Positions 30,654-40,374 are shown, counted from the first letter of the stretch. The stretch is 64,000 bases of DNA from Roseateles_B sp041913905 (GCA_041913905.1 JAYSEK010000030.1:5526-69525), one strand, 5' to 3'. Program-made: numbers and translations. Notes: generated by a model from the letters alone, not told the origin.

Positions 30654-31621
30654 CACGCGAGCTGCTTCGCACCCTGCCCCGGCTGGTGGGCGACATCGGC
30701 GGCACCAATGCGCGCTTCGCCTGGCAGGCCCATGCCGGCGCGCCGCTGGAATGCGTGCAGAGCCTGCCCTGCCAGGACTTTCCACAGCTGCAGCAGGCGA
30801 TCGAGGCCTATCTGCGAGCCCTTGGCCGAAGCCGGCCGCAATTGGCCGCGCTGGGCCTGGCCAACCCGGTGACGGGTGATCGGATCCAGATGACCAACCA
30901 CCACTGGTCCTTCTCGACCGAGGCACTGCGCCAGGCCCTGGGCCTGCAGCGGCTGGCCATCTACAACGACTTTTCCGCGCTGGCACTGGCCCTGCCCTGC
31001 CTGCGGGACGACGAGCTGCTGCACCTCGGCGGCGGCCCGGCCCTGCCAGGCGCGGCGCGCGCGCTGATCGGGCCAGGCACGGGCCTGGGCGTCTCGGGCC
31101 TGCTGCCCGAGGCGGGCGGCGGCTGGCGGGCGCTGGACAGCGAGGGCGGCCATGCCACGCTGTGCGCCAGCAATGAGCGCGAGTGGCGGGTGCTGGACCA
31201 GCTGCAGCAGCGCTTCGGCCATGCCTCGGCAGAGCGCGTGCTCTCCGGCCCAGGCCTGGTCTGGACCTATGAGGCCTTGTGCGCCTTGGATGGCGCAACG
31301 CCGCGCTACAGCCAGCCCCACGAACTCACCGAAGCCGCGCTGTCGCTGGGCGATTCGCTGGCGGAAGAGACGCTGGCGCTGTTCTTCGGCTTCCTCGGCG
31401 CCATGGCCGGCAACCTGGCCCTGACCCTGGGAGCTCGCGCGGGCGTCTACCTGGGCGGCGGGGTGCTGCCCCGCATGGCAGGCGCCCTGCAGCGGTCCTG
31501 CTTCATGGAGCGATTCCTGGCCAAGGGCCGGATGCGTCCGCTGCTGGAGCAGATGCCGGTGTACCTGATCACGGCGCAGGAGTCGCCGGCGCTGCGCGGG
31601 ATGGCCCTGGCGCTGGAATGA
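30650..31621 (+). CDS. glk: Glucokinase (bacterial Glk family)
   Basis: 323 residues, typical for Glk. ATP-binding motif LVGDIGGTNARFA at the N terminus, then IGPGTGLGVSGLL and DSEGGHATL. It phosphorylates intracellular glucose to glucose-6-phosphate, completing the import route. The start at 30650 is in the ATGA overlap with the ATPase gene. The gene ends 4 bases before the convergent binding-protein gene. Confidence 0.95.
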   Translation: MTRELLRTLPRLVGDIGGTNARFAWQAHAGAPLECVQSLPCQDFPQLQQAIEAYLRALGRSRPQLAALGLANPVTGDRIQMTNHHWSFSTEALRQALGLQRLAIYNDFSALALALPCLRDDELLHLGGGPALPGAARALIGPGTGLGVSGLLPEAGGGWRALDSEGGHATLCASNEREWRVLDQLQQRFGHASAERVLSGPGLVWTYEALCALDGATPRYSQPHELTEAALSLGDSLAEETLALFFGFLGAMAGNLALTLGARAGVYLGGGVLPRMAGALQRSCFMERFLAKGRMRPLLEQMPVYLITAQESPALRGMALALE

Positions 31622-31625
31622 GGTC

Positions 31626-32396
31626 TCACTGCGGCGGGTTGTCGTTGGGCAGCCAGCGCTTGTAGATCGCGCGGAAGCTGCCGTCGCGCTTCATCTCGCG
31701 CAGCTTCTCGTTCCAGGCCTGGATCAGGCTGTCAGGCGTTTCGTGCGAGAAGGCGATGTAGCCCTCGGAGCTGGCGTAGCTGTAGACGATCTCCAGGCTT
31801 TCCTCCGGAATGCCGGCCTGGGCCATGGTCTGCGGCATGGAGAGCCGCTCGGTGGCGAACAGGGTCGCGCGCCCTGCCAGGATCATGCGGATCGCGGTGG
31901 CCGGATCGGCCACGGGCACCAGATTCTTGAAGCCCATGCTGGCCAGCTGCTCCGAGGTGTACCAGTCCCGCACGACCAGCACGGACTCGGCCCGCTTGGC
32001 GTCTTCCATGGAGCGCAGGCGCATGCCACCGCGCGCCGGGGCGTACAGCGAGCTGTAGAAGGTCACGATGGGCCCCACCCACTTGAAGAGCTTCTCCCGC
32101 GCCGGCGTGCGTGCCATGGCGAAGAGCGCGATCCGCCCCGGCCCCTGGACCTCGCGATAGGCGCGCGACCAAGGCATCAGGATGATCTCATCCTTGAGAC
32201 CGAGGCGGCGTTCGATCTCCTGCACCACCTCCACCGACAGCCCCTTGACCACCCCATCCTGCTGGAAATTGACTGGCGGAAAGTCCTCGGTGAGCAGTCG
32301 CAGCGGCTCAGACGCCGGCGCCGACGCGCCTTGCGCCCATGCCAGCGGGCTGCAGCCTAGGCCGCTGAGGATGAGGGCAAGGATGAAAGCGCGCAT
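31626..32396 (-). CDS. Orphan periplasmic solute-binding protein (family 3, amino-acid type)
   Basis: 256 residues: signal peptide (cleavage near AWAQ) and an SBP_bac_3/PBPb fold (LRLLTEDFPPVNFQQDGVVKGLSVEVVQEIERRLG, then MPWSRAYREVQ). No permease or ATPase accompanies it, so it may serve a distant transporter or act as a sensor. Family members bind polar amino acids or small acids; the ligand is not evident. Confidence 0.88.
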   Translation of the reverse strand: MRAFILALILSGLGCSPLAWAQGASAPASEPLRLLTEDFPPVNFQQDGVVKGLSVEVVQEIERRLGLKDEIILMPWSRAYREVQGPGRIALFAMARTPAREKLFKWVGPIVTFYSSLYAPARGGMRLRSMEDAKRAESVLVVRDWYTSEQLASMGFKNLVPVADPATAIRMILAGRATLFATERLSMPQTMAQAGIPEESLEIVYSYASSEGYIAFSHETPDSLIQAWNEKLREMKRDGSFRAIYKRWLPNDNPPQ

Positions 32397-32572
32397 GGTG
32401 GGCAGTGGGACGAGAGTCGGTCAAGCCGTTAGCAGGCGGCGCGGATGATAGGCAAGTCTGCGCCTGCAGCCCGCGTCGGGTGATGACAGCCTGGCAAATA
32501 TGTGCCCAGCGCGGCAACAGTGCACAGATCGCACAATCCTTGCCGACGGTCCGCCATCAAAAGAAGGGCCGA

Positions 32573-32599
32573 AAGGCCGCGGGATCCGCCCGCGGCCTT
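32573..32599 (-). terminator. Hairpin after the first RND permease gene
   Basis: Perfect 11-bp stem AAGGCCGCGGG/CCCGCGGCCTT with a 5-base loop, 35 bases past the permease stop on the minus strand. The following T-tract is weak. Confidence 0.65.
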
Positions 32600-32633
32600 G
32601 CAGCGCCAGCGCTCCAGCGCTGTTCCAGCGGCC

Positions 32634-35600
32634 TCACTTGGCCGGCACGACCCCGGCATTGCCGGTCAGTATCGGCGCCGGCGCGGGACTCGCATCAGCC
32701 TGGGCGACGGGCTTGCGCTTCTTGTCACGCACCAGGTAGGAGTACAGCACCGGCACCACGACCAGCGTGAGCAGCGTCGACGTGATCACGCCACCAATGA
32801 TGGCCCGGCCCATGGGCGCCTGCAGCTCGCTGCCTTCGTTGAGGGCCATGGCCATGGGCAGCATGCCGAAGATCATCGCGGCCGTGGTCATGATGATGGG
32901 ACGCATGCGGATCAGGCCAGCCTCCAGCAGCGCTTCGCTGACCGTGGCGCCGGCCTTGCGGGCATGGTTGGCGAAGTCCACCAGCAGGATGGCGTTCTTG
33001 GTCACCAGGCCCATCAGCATCACCAGGCCGATCATCGAGAACACGTTCAGCGTCGAGCGCCACAGCAGCAGTGCCAGCATCACGCCGATCAGCGACAGCG
33101 GCAGCGACACCATGATCGCGATCGGCTGCAGGAAGCTGCCGAACTGGCTGGCCAGCACGATGTAGATGAAGATCACCGCCAGGCCCATGGCCGAGAGCAG
33201 GCCCTTGAATGCTTCGGCCTGCTGCTTGCCGGCGCCATCCACCTTGAAGCTCACGCCCGGGGGCAGCTGCATGTTCTTGACGATCTTCTGCACATCGGCA
33301 TTGACCTCGCCGGCGCTGCGGTCCTTGACGGCGGCATAGACGGCCTCGCGGCGCTGCAGCGACTCGCGGCGGATCACCTCCGGGTTGAAGACCGGCTCGA
33401 TGGTGGCCACCTGGTCCAGGCTGATGGGACTGCCGTCCTTCGCGAAGGCGACAGGCAGCTTCTGCATCTGGTCGATGCGCTCGCGCTGCGACTGCGGCAG
33501 GCGCAGCAGCACCTCGACCTGGTTGCCGTCCGGCGTGGTCCAGTGGGTCGCGACCTCGCCGTTGACGTAGGCACGCAGCGAGGAAGCCAGCTGCGGCGCG
33601 GTCAGGCCCAGCTCGCGCACGGCCGATTCCTTCAGCTTGACCGCGAAGGCCGGCAGGCCGGGCTTGACCGTGGTGTCGACGTCGACGGCGCCGGGCACCT
33701 TGCGGATTGCAGCGGCCAGTTCATTGGCAGCCTTGGTCAGCTGCTCGGAATCATTGCCCAGCAGGTTGATCCATACGGGCCGGTCGAAGCCCACCGAGAG
33801 CTCGATGCCGGGGATGCGCGCGAGATCCTCGCGCATGGCGTCCTCGATCTGCTTCTGGCTGCGCTTGCGCTCCCTGCGGTCCGTCAGCGCGATGTTGAGC
33901 ACGGCCTGGTTGCGGCCGGTGGCCATGCCGTCGCCCGAGGCGCCCACCACGGTGGACACCGTCTTGATCTCGGGATAGCCCTTGAGGATCTCCTCCACCT
34001 GGGCCACCTTGGCATCACCGCGCTCCAGGCTGGTCGCCACGGGCATGCGCAGGCTCAGCTGGGTGAAGCCCTGGTCGGTCTGGGGCACGAACTCGCTGCC
34101 CACGAAACCGGCCAACACCAGGGCCACGACGAAGCTCATGAAGCCGCCCCACATCACCAGGCCGCGGGGGGTCAGCGTCGCGAAGCGCAGGCGGCGCTTC
34201 TGGCTGCGGTCACGCCGGCCCTGCTCGTCGAAGGGACGGCCGTAGGCGGGCACGGGCGGCACGAAGACGCGGTAGCGGCGGCCGCTGAAGACCCAGCGGA
34301 TCACGCGCTCGTAGGTGCCATGCAGCACGTCCATCACGCGGTCGGTGCCATTGATCAGGTGGCGAATGCCCCAGAACTTGCGCAGCCAGGCGCTGGGCGG
34401 ATCCTTCCAGATGCTGGACATCATCGGGTCCAGCGTGAAGCTGACGAACAGCGAGACCAGCACGGCCACGGCCACGGTGATGCCGAAGGGATGGAAGAAC
34501 TTGCCGATGATGCCGCCCATGAAGGCCACGGGTACGAACACGGCGCAGATGGCGAAGGTGGTGGCCATCACGGCCACGCCGATCTCGTTGGTGCCGTCGA
34601 AGGCTGCCTGGTGGTGGTCCTTGCCCATGCCCACGTGGCGGACGATGTTCTCGCGCACCACGATGGCGTCGTCGATCAGCAGCCCGATGCACAGCGACAG
34701 CGCCATCATGGTCATGAAGTTCAGCGTGAAGCCGAAGGCGTGCACGGCCAGGAAGCTGGAGATCACCGCGATGGGCAGGGTCAGGCCGGTGATGATGGTG
34801 GAGCGCCAGCTGTGCAGGAACAGGAAGACGATGGCCACGGTCAGCAGCGCGCCCTCGATGAGGGTGTGGCGAAGACCGTCCAGCGAGCCCTTGACCCAGT
34901 CGCTGTTGGCGTTGATCAGGCGCAGCTCGACGTCCTTGGGCAGGGTCTTGCGCAGCTCCTCCATCGCCTCCTTGACGGCCTCGCCGGTGGCGACCACGTT
35001 GGCGTCCTGCTGTTTGAAGACGCTGAAGGTGACAGCGGGCTTGCCATTGATGCGCGCGATGGTGGTGGCCTCGCGTTCACGCTCGACCAGGGTGCCCAGG
35101 TCGCCCAGGGTCAGCACCAGGTTGCCGCGGCGGGCCACGACGGTCTTGGCGAAGTCCTTGGGATCCTTGACGCGGCCTTCGACGCGCAGGATCGCGTCGC
35201 TGAGCCTGTCGGACAGCAGGCCCACGGGCTGGTCGGCATTGGCCTCGCGCAGGGCGGTGGACACCTCGGCCGGCGTCACGCCGTAGGCGCGCAGACGCTG
35301 CGGGTCCAGGTCCACACGCACCTCGCGCGAGACCATGCCGCCGATGTCCACCAGGGCGACGCCTTCCACGCGTGTCAGCCGCTTGGAGACGGTCAGCTCG
35401 GCCATCATCGAGAGCTCGCGCGCCGAGCGGGTCTCGCTCATCAGTGACATCACGACCACAGGCTGCTGGTTGTCGCCCTGGAAGCGCGTGACGGTTGGCG
35501 CCTTGACGTCACGCGGGAAGCCGGCTTGCACCATGCCCACGCGGTCGCGGATTTCCTGCATGCCGCGGTTCATGTCGGCGTTGAGGTTGAACATCACCCA

Positions 35601-35873
35601 GACCTGGCTGCGGCCTTCATAGGCGCGCGAGCGGATGGTGTCCACGCCGGAGATGGTGTTCAGCGACTCCTCCAGCGGGCGCAGGATCTCGCGCTCGATG
35701 GCCTCGGGCGAGGCGCCGGGGTAGGCGACGTCGATCTGGGCACCGGGGAAGCTGATGTCAGGCATGGGCTCGACGCCCAGCTTGGAATAGGCAAACAGGC
35801 CCATCACGCAGAGGGCCACCATCACCATGGTCGCGAAGACCGGGTTCTGGATGGAGACGCGGGTCATCCACAT
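32634..35873 (-). CDS. RND multidrug/solute efflux permease (AcrB/MdtC-like), first system
   Basis: 1079 residues, the usual RND length, with twelve membrane segments and two large periplasmic loops. The N terminus MWMTRVSIQNPVFATMVMVALCVMG and the fourth-helix motif GLLIDDAIVVRENIVRH with its paired aspartates (proton relay) are diagnostic. It expels drugs or other amphiphiles using the proton gradient, with the adaptor encoded 11 bases upstream. No outer-membrane channel or regulator gene is adjacent. Confidence 0.95.
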   Translation of the reverse strand: MWMTRVSIQNPVFATMVMVALCVMGLFAYSKLGVEPMPDISFPGAQIDVAYPGASPEAIEREILRPLEESLNTISGVDTIRSRAYEGRSQVWVMFNLNADMNRGMQEIRDRVGMVQAGFPRDVKAPTVTRFQGDNQQPVVVMSLMSETRSARELSMMAELTVSKRLTRVEGVALVDIGGMVSREVRVDLDPQRLRAYGVTPAEVSTALREANADQPVGLLSDRLSDAILRVEGRVKDPKDFAKTVVARRGNLVLTLGDLGTLVEREREATTIARINGKPAVTFSVFKQQDANVVATGEAVKEAMEELRKTLPKDVELRLINANSDWVKGSLDGLRHTLIEGALLTVAIVFLFLHSWRSTIITGLTLPIAVISSFLAVHAFGFTLNFMTMMALSLCIGLLIDDAIVVRENIVRHVGMGKDHHQAAFDGTNEIGVAVMATTFAICAVFVPVAFMGGIIGKFFHPFGITVAVAVLVSLFVSFTLDPMMSSIWKDPPSAWLRKFWGIRHLINGTDRVMDVLHGTYERVIRWVFSGRRYRVFVPPVPAYGRPFDEQGRRDRSQKRRLRFATLTPRGLVMWGGFMSFVVALVLAGFVGSEFVPQTDQGFTQLSLRMPVATSLERGDAKVAQVEEILKGYPEIKTVSTVVGASGDGMATGRNQAVLNIALTDRRERKRSQKQIEDAMREDLARIPGIELSVGFDRPVWINLLGNDSEQLTKAANELAAAIRKVPGAVDVDTTVKPGLPAFAVKLKESAVRELGLTAPQLASSLRAYVNGEVATHWTTPDGNQVEVLLRLPQSQRERIDQMQKLPVAFAKDGSPISLDQVATIEPVFNPEVIRRESLQRREAVYAAVKDRSAGEVNADVQKIVKNMQLPPGVSFKVDGAGKQQAEAFKGLLSAMGLAVIFIYIVLASQFGSFLQPIAIMVSLPLSLIGVMLALLLWRSTLNVFSMIGLVMLMGLVTKNAILLVDFANHARKAGATVSEALLEAGLIRMRPIIMTTAAMIFGMLPMAMALNEGSELQAPMGRAIIGGVITSTLLTLVVVPVLYSYLVRDKKRKPVAQADASPAPAPILTGNAGVVPAK

Positions 35874-35884
35874 GAGACGTCTCC

Positions 35885-37096
35885 TTATTGCAGTGCGGGT
35901 GCGCTGGCGGCGGCGCTGGCCACGCGCGGAGCGCGGTTGTCCACCACCTTGGCGGCGGCACCGTCACGCAGGTTGTCGAAACGGGCGGCGAGCACCTGAT
36001 CCTCGGCCTTGATGCCCTGCAGGATCTCGATGCGGCCATCGCGCGCGTCGCGGCGGCCGGTGGTGACCACGCGGCGCAGCAGCGTGCCCTTCTCCAGGAC
36101 CCACACATGATCCTGCCCGGACGCGTTGATCACCGCCGTGGCGGGCAGGGTCAGGCGCTGCGAGGGGTCCGGCAGCTCGACGCGGGCGACGGCGTACTGG
36201 CCGGCGCGGAAGCGTTCGTCGGGGTTGGCGATCTCCAGGGTCACGCCGATGCTGCGCGTGCCGGGTTCGGCGGCCGGCGCGATGCGCGAGATGCGGGCCT
36301 GCACCGGCTGCTCGTCGCCTTCCACTTTCACGGCCACGGCCATGCCGGGCTTGAGGCGCGCGACTTCATGGGTGCCGACCAGGCCGGCCAGCTCCAGCTT
36401 GCCCAGATCCACGATGCTGAGCACCTGCTGTTCGGCGCTGAGCTTTTCGCCGGGCACGGCATGGCGCTTGGCCACGACACCGCTGATGGGCGCGACGAGC
36501 GAGGCCAGGCGCAGGCTGCTCTGTGCCGTCTCCAGCTGGGCCTTGGCAGCCAGCCACTGTCCGCGCGCGGCTTCCATGCTGGCGCGGAAGTTGTCGAGCG
36601 CCGTGCTCGAGATGAAGGCCTTGGCGGCCAGATCCTCGTTGGCCTTGTAGCTGCGTTCGGCCTGCTGGAACTGGGCCTGCGCCGCTTCCAGGCTGGCGCG
36701 GCGTTCGGCCACGCGGTAGCGGAGCTCTTCCAGGTCCAGTTCGCCCAGGCTCTGTCCGCTGCGGACGCGGCTGCCTTCAGCCACGTGAAGATTGAGCAGC
36801 ACGCCGCTGGCCTTGCTGCGGACCACCACGGTGTTGGGTGCCACCAGCGGGCCCGAGAATTCGATGCTGCCGGGCATGCTGGCTATCTGCGGCTTGGTCA
36901 CCTCGCGCGAGGCGAATTCCAGCGTGGGTTCCTTCTTCTTGTCGCCTGCCTTGCCAGCAGCCTTGGCGGCCTGCTTGCTGTCCGCGCCTTTGCCATCGGT
37001 CTTGCCGGCATAGACGGCGACCCCTGCTCCTGCGCCCAGGACGACGAGAGCCGTCCCACCCCATACCAGCCAGCGCTTTTGCTTGTTCTTGCCCAT
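35885..37096 (-). CDS. RND efflux periplasmic adaptor (membrane fusion protein), first system
   Basis: 403 residues: N-terminal membrane anchor (LVWGGTALVVLGAGAGVAVYA), a Lys/Ala linker, barrel-sandwich and alpha-hairpin regions (KASGVLLNLHVAEGSRVRSGQ, then a coiled-coil around 150-215), and beta-barrel domains. GGAGAGA upstream supports the start at 37096 over an in-frame ATG at 37108. Links the RND permease to an outer-membrane channel that must be encoded elsewhere. Confidence 0.93.
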   Translation of the reverse strand: MGKNKQKRWLVWGGTALVVLGAGAGVAVYAGKTDGKGADSKQAAKAAGKAGDKKKEPTLEFASREVTKPQIASMPGSIEFSGPLVAPNTVVVRSKASGVLLNLHVAEGSRVRSGQSLGELDLEELRYRVAERRASLEAAQAQFQQAERSYKANEDLAAKAFISSTALDNFRASMEAARGQWLAAKAQLETAQSSLRLASLVAPISGVVAKRHAVPGEKLSAEQQVLSIVDLGKLELAGLVGTHEVARLKPGMAVAVKVEGDEQPVQARISRIAPAAEPGTRSIGVTLEIANPDERFRAGQYAVARVELPDPSQRLTLPATAVINASGQDHVWVLEKGTLLRRVVTTGRRDARDGRIEILQGIKAEDQVLAARFDNLRDGAAAKVVDNRAPRVASAAASAPALQ

Positions 37097-37133
37097 GTGT
37101 CTCTCCATTGCTGCAGGGTTACCGCGAGTGTTT

Positions 37134-37146
37134 ACTGCGGCGCAGT
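37134..37146. promoter_or_regulatory. Short palindrome upstream of the first RND operon
   Basis: ACTGCG-G-CGCAGT, 38 bases upstream of the adaptor start, in a locally AT-richer stretch. Position suits an operator, but 6-bp arms are weak evidence. Confidence 0.35.
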
Positions 37147-37286
37147 CTAGGAAGAGCGCACGGGGCTTGCAGCGCGCCTGCGACGAAGCGCGCAAAAGGA
37201 GGGCCAGGGCGTTGCCGGGGCGGATCTGCCGACGAAGGTGGCGACGAAACGCAGCAATGCAAGACCGGGCCGCGGCCCGGCGGGCG

Positions 37287-38387
37287 TCAGGCGCGCTGCG
37301 CCGGAATCGGCGGCAGGGTGTGCCGAACGTCACCGCACTGGGCGCGGTGGCGCAGCGCATGATCCATCAGCACCAGGGCCAGCATGGCCTCGGCGATGGG
37401 GGTGGCCCGAATGCCGACGCAGGGGTCATGGCGGCCGTGCGTCACCACTTCGGTCACCTGGCCGGCACGGTCGATGGAGGCCTTGGGCAGGCGGATCGAG
37501 CTGGTGGGCTTGATGGCGATGGACACGCGCAAATCCTGGCCGGTGGAGATGCCGCCCAGCACCCCGCCCGCATGGTTGCTGGCAAAGCCCGCGGGCGTGA
37601 GCTCATCCCCATGCTCGCTGCCGCGCTGCGCCACAACGCCGAAGCCGTCGCCAATCTCCACGCCCTTGACCGCGTTGATGCCCATCATCGCGAAGGCGAT
37701 GTCGGCATCCAGCTTGTCGAAGAGCGGTTCACCCAGGCCCACCGGCACGCCCACGGCCTGGACCTCGATGCGCGCGCCCACCGAATCACCGGACTTGCGC
37801 AGCGCATCCATATAGGCTTCCAGCTCGGCGATCTGGCTGGCGTTGGCGGCGAAGAAGGGGTTGTCGGGCACATGCTCCCAGCCTTCAAAGGCGATCGGCA
37901 GCTCGCCCAGCTGGGTCATGTGGCCGCGGAACTCGGTGCCGTACTGGGCCTTGAGCCATTTGCGGGCCACGGCGCCGGCGCCGACCATGGGCGCCGTCAG
38001 GCGGGCCGAGGAGCGGCCGCCGCCGCGCGGGTCGCGCAGGCCGTACTTGCGCCAATAGCTGTAGTCGGCATGACCGGGGCGGAAGGTGTCCAGGATGTTG
38101 CCGTAGTCCTTGCTGCGCTGGTCGGTGTTGTGGATCAGCAGGCAGATGGGCGCGCCTGTGGTCTGACCCTCGTAGACGCCGGAGAGGATCTGCACGGCAT
38201 CGGGCTCGTTGCGCTGGGTCACGTGGCGCGAGGTGCCGGGGCGGCGGCGATCCAGCTCGGGCTGGATGTCCGCTTCGCTCAGTTCGAGTCCCGGCGGGCA
38301 GCCGTCAATCACGCAGCCGATGGCCGGGCCATGGCTTTCGCCGAAGTTGGTGACACGGAAGAGTTCGCCGAAAGTGCTGCCAGCCAT
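37287..38387 (-). CDS. aroC: Chorismate synthase
   Basis: 366 residues. Signature FGESHGPAIGCVIDGCPPG near residue 15 and further family segments (RRPGTSRHVTQRNEPD, YRKYGLRDPRGGGRSSAR-type). It converts EPSP to chorismate with reduced FMN, the last common step to aromatic amino acids. It has no free Shine-Dalgarno: the bases before the start (GGATTTTTC) are the 3' arm and T-run of a large hairpin at 38388-38438. Confidence 0.98.
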   Translation of the reverse strand: MAGSTFGELFRVTNFGESHGPAIGCVIDGCPPGLELSEADIQPELDRRRPGTSRHVTQRNEPDAVQILSGVYEGQTTGAPICLLIHNTDQRSKDYGNILDTFRPGHADYSYWRKYGLRDPRGGGRSSARLTAPMVGAGAVARKWLKAQYGTEFRGHMTQLGELPIAFEGWEHVPDNPFFAANASQIAELEAYMDALRKSGDSVGARIEVQAVGVPVGLGEPLFDKLDADIAFAMMGINAVKGVEIGDGFGVVAQRGSEHGDELTPAGFASNHAGGVLGGISTGQDLRVSIAIKPTSSIRLPKASIDRAGQVTEVVTHGRHDPCVGIRATPIAEAMLALVLMDHALRHRAQCGDVRHTLPPIPAQRA

Positions 38388-38438
38388 GAAAAATCCAGGG
38401 TCGGTCCCCGGCAGGAGTGCCGGGATGTGCCCTGGATT
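38388..38438 (-). terminator. Terminator-like two-part hairpin abutting the aroC start codon
   Basis: On the minus strand, AATCCAGGG (38438-38430) pairs with CCCTGGATT (38400-38392), enclosing a second stem CCCGGCA/TGCCGGG (38424-38418 with 38413-38407). The outer stem runs into TTTTTC and then the aroC ATG. It can end the upstream CBS transcript and also occlude aroC initiation. Confidence 0.75.
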
Positions 38439-38490
38439 CTATGGTGCGGCCCTTCGGCCGGCGGCCCGTACGGCCTTGCCGATCAGCGCT

Positions 38491-38958
38491 TCAAAGCTTC
38501 GGCTCGTGCGAAGCGCCCTCTTCCTCGAGCGGCCAGTCGCGGATGTAGGCCTTGAGCATGCGGTTCTCGAAGTCCTGGCTGTCGACCACGGCCTTGGCCA
38601 CGTCGTAGAAGGAGATCACGCCCATCAGCTGGCGGCCGTTGAGCACCGGCATGTAGCGGGCATGGCGGCCGAGCATCATGCGGCGGACTTCGTCGATCTC
38701 GGTCTCGGGCGTGCAGGTCAGCGGGTGGTCGTCCATCACGCTGCGAACCAGCGTGTTGCCGACGCTGCCACCGTTGCGCACCACGGCGGAGATCACCTCG
38801 CGGAAGGTCAGCATGCCCACCAGCTCGCCGAACTCCATCACGACCAGGGAGCCCATGTCGCGCTCGGCCATGGTCTCGATCGCCTGGGCCAGGGGCTGCT
38901 CGGGTGGGACGGTAAACAGGGCGTTGCCCTTGACGCGCAGGATGTCGGCGACTTTCAT
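38491..38958 (-). CDS. Tandem CBS-domain protein
   Basis: 155 residues made of two CBS motifs (about 8-62 and 72-132: LVVMEFGELVGMLTFREVI and YMPVLNGRQLMGVISFYDV), which usually bind adenine nucleotides and act as sensors or regulators. No partner domain is fused. GAGGAGAA lies upstream of the start. It is upstream of aroC on the same strand but separated by a terminator-like hairpin; a functional link is not evident. Confidence 0.93.
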   Translation of the reverse strand: MKVADILRVKGNALFTVPPEQPLAQAIETMAERDMGSLVVMEFGELVGMLTFREVISAVVRNGGSVGNTLVRSVMDDHPLTCTPETEIDEVRRMMLGRHARYMPVLNGRQLMGVISFYDVAKAVVDSQDFENRMLKAYIRDWPLEEEGASHEPKL

Positions 38959-39044
38959 GGTGTTTTCTCCTCGACAGGCGGGCAGATCTGAATTGGGTCC
39001 AACATAGCACACAATGCCGGCATCCTGAAACAACGAAAGACAGC

Positions 39045-40364
39045 ATGTCAGGCTACGGCGATCCCGGCTTCGACACCTTGGCGCTGCACGCGGGGGCGGC
39101 ACCCGACCCCAGCACCGGCGCCCGGGCCGTCCCACTGCATCTCAGCACATCCTTCGTCTTCGAAAGCGCCGAACACGCGGCCTCGCTCTTCAACATGGAG
39201 CGTGCCGGCCACGTGTACTCGCGCATTTCGAATCCCACCACCGCCGTCTTCGAGGAGCGCATGGCCGCGCTGGAAGGCGGCGTGGGGGCCATCGCCACGG
39301 CCAGCGGCCAGGCGGCCCTGTTCCTGGCGATCAGCACCCTGGCGCCGGCGGGCAGCCACATCGTGGCCTCCAGCGCGCTCTACGGCGGTTCGCACAACCT
39401 GCTGCACTACACGCTGAAGCGCTTCGGCATCAGCACCAGCTTCGTGCGGCCCGATGACCTGGACGCCTGGCGCGCGGCCATCCGCCCCGAGACCCGCCTG
39501 CTCTTCGGCGAAACGCTGGGCAATCCCGGCATGGACGTGCTGGACATCCCCGCCGTCGCGGCCATCGCCCACGAGGCCGGCCTGCCGCTGATGGTGGACG
39601 CAACGCTGACACCACCGGCCCTGCTCAAGCCCCTGCAGCACGGCGCCGACCTGGTCTACCACTCCGCCACCAAGTTCCTGTGCGGGCATGGCACCGTCGT
39701 GGGCGGCGTGCTGGTGGACAGCGGCAACTTCGACTGGCAGGCCGCCTATGAACGCAGCAGGGCCGCTGGCCTGGCGCGCTTTACCGAGCTGTGCGAACCC
39801 TACGAGGGCTTCCATGGCATGGTCTTCAGCGAGGAAAGCACCACCGGCGCCTTCCTGCTGCGCGCCCGCCGTGAAGGCCTGCGTGACTTCGGCGCCTGCA
39901 TGAGCCCGCACACCGCCTGGTTGATGCTGCAGGGGCTGGAGACACTGTCCCTGCGCATGGAACGCCATGTGGCCAATGCGCAGAAGGTGGCCGAGTTCCT
40001 GGCTGCGCAGGGCCAGGTGAGCCGCGTGGCCTATCCCGGCCTGGCGTCACACCCGGGTCATGCGCTGGCGCAGCGGTTGATGCCCAAGGGCGCCGGCGCC
40101 GTCTTCAGCTTCGACCTGAACGGCAGCCGCGAGCAGGGCCGCCGCTTCATCGAGGGCCTGAAGATCTTCTCCCACCTGGCGAACGTGGGCGACTGCCGCT
40201 CCCTGGTGATCCACCCGGCCAGCACCACCCACTTCCGCATGGACGACGCGGCACTGGCGCAGGCCGGCATCACGCCCGGCACCATCCGCCTGTCCATTGG
40301 CCTGGAGGACGCCGACGACCTGATCGCCGACCTCAAGACCGCCCTGAAGATTGCCGCCAAGTGA
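39045..40364 (+). CDS. metY: O-acetylhomoserine/O-succinylhomoserine sulfhydrylase
   Basis: 439 residues, PLP-dependent Cys/Met metabolism family. PLP lysine K210 in VYHSATKFLCGHG; substrate segment YSRISNPTTAVFEERMAALE. Forms homocysteine directly from activated homoserine and sulfide. The length and FLCGHG motif fit MetY (O-acetyl) better than MetZ. An alpha/beta hydrolase gene follows 10 bases after the stop. Confidence 0.9.
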   Translation: MSGYGDPGFDTLALHAGAAPDPSTGARAVPLHLSTSFVFESAEHAASLFNMERAGHVYSRISNPTTAVFEERMAALEGGVGAIATASGQAALFLAISTLAPAGSHIVASSALYGGSHNLLHYTLKRFGISTSFVRPDDLDAWRAAIRPETRLLFGETLGNPGMDVLDIPAVAAIAHEAGLPLMVDATLTPPALLKPLQHGADLVYHSATKFLCGHGTVVGGVLVDSGNFDWQAAYERSRAAGLARFTELCEPYEGFHGMVFSEESTTGAFLLRARREGLRDFGACMSPHTAWLMLQGLETLSLRMERHVANAQKVAEFLAAQGQVSRVAYPGLASHPGHALAQRLMPKGAGAVFSFDLNGSREQGRRFIEGLKIFSHLANVGDCRSLVIHPASTTHFRMDDAALAQAGITPGTIRLSIGLEDADDLIADLKTALKIAAK

Positions 40365-40374
40365 GCGCCTCACC

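Noticed and set aside
32502..35447. Long plus-strand open frame opposite the first RND permease
   Set aside because: Antisense shadow of a clear RND gene.
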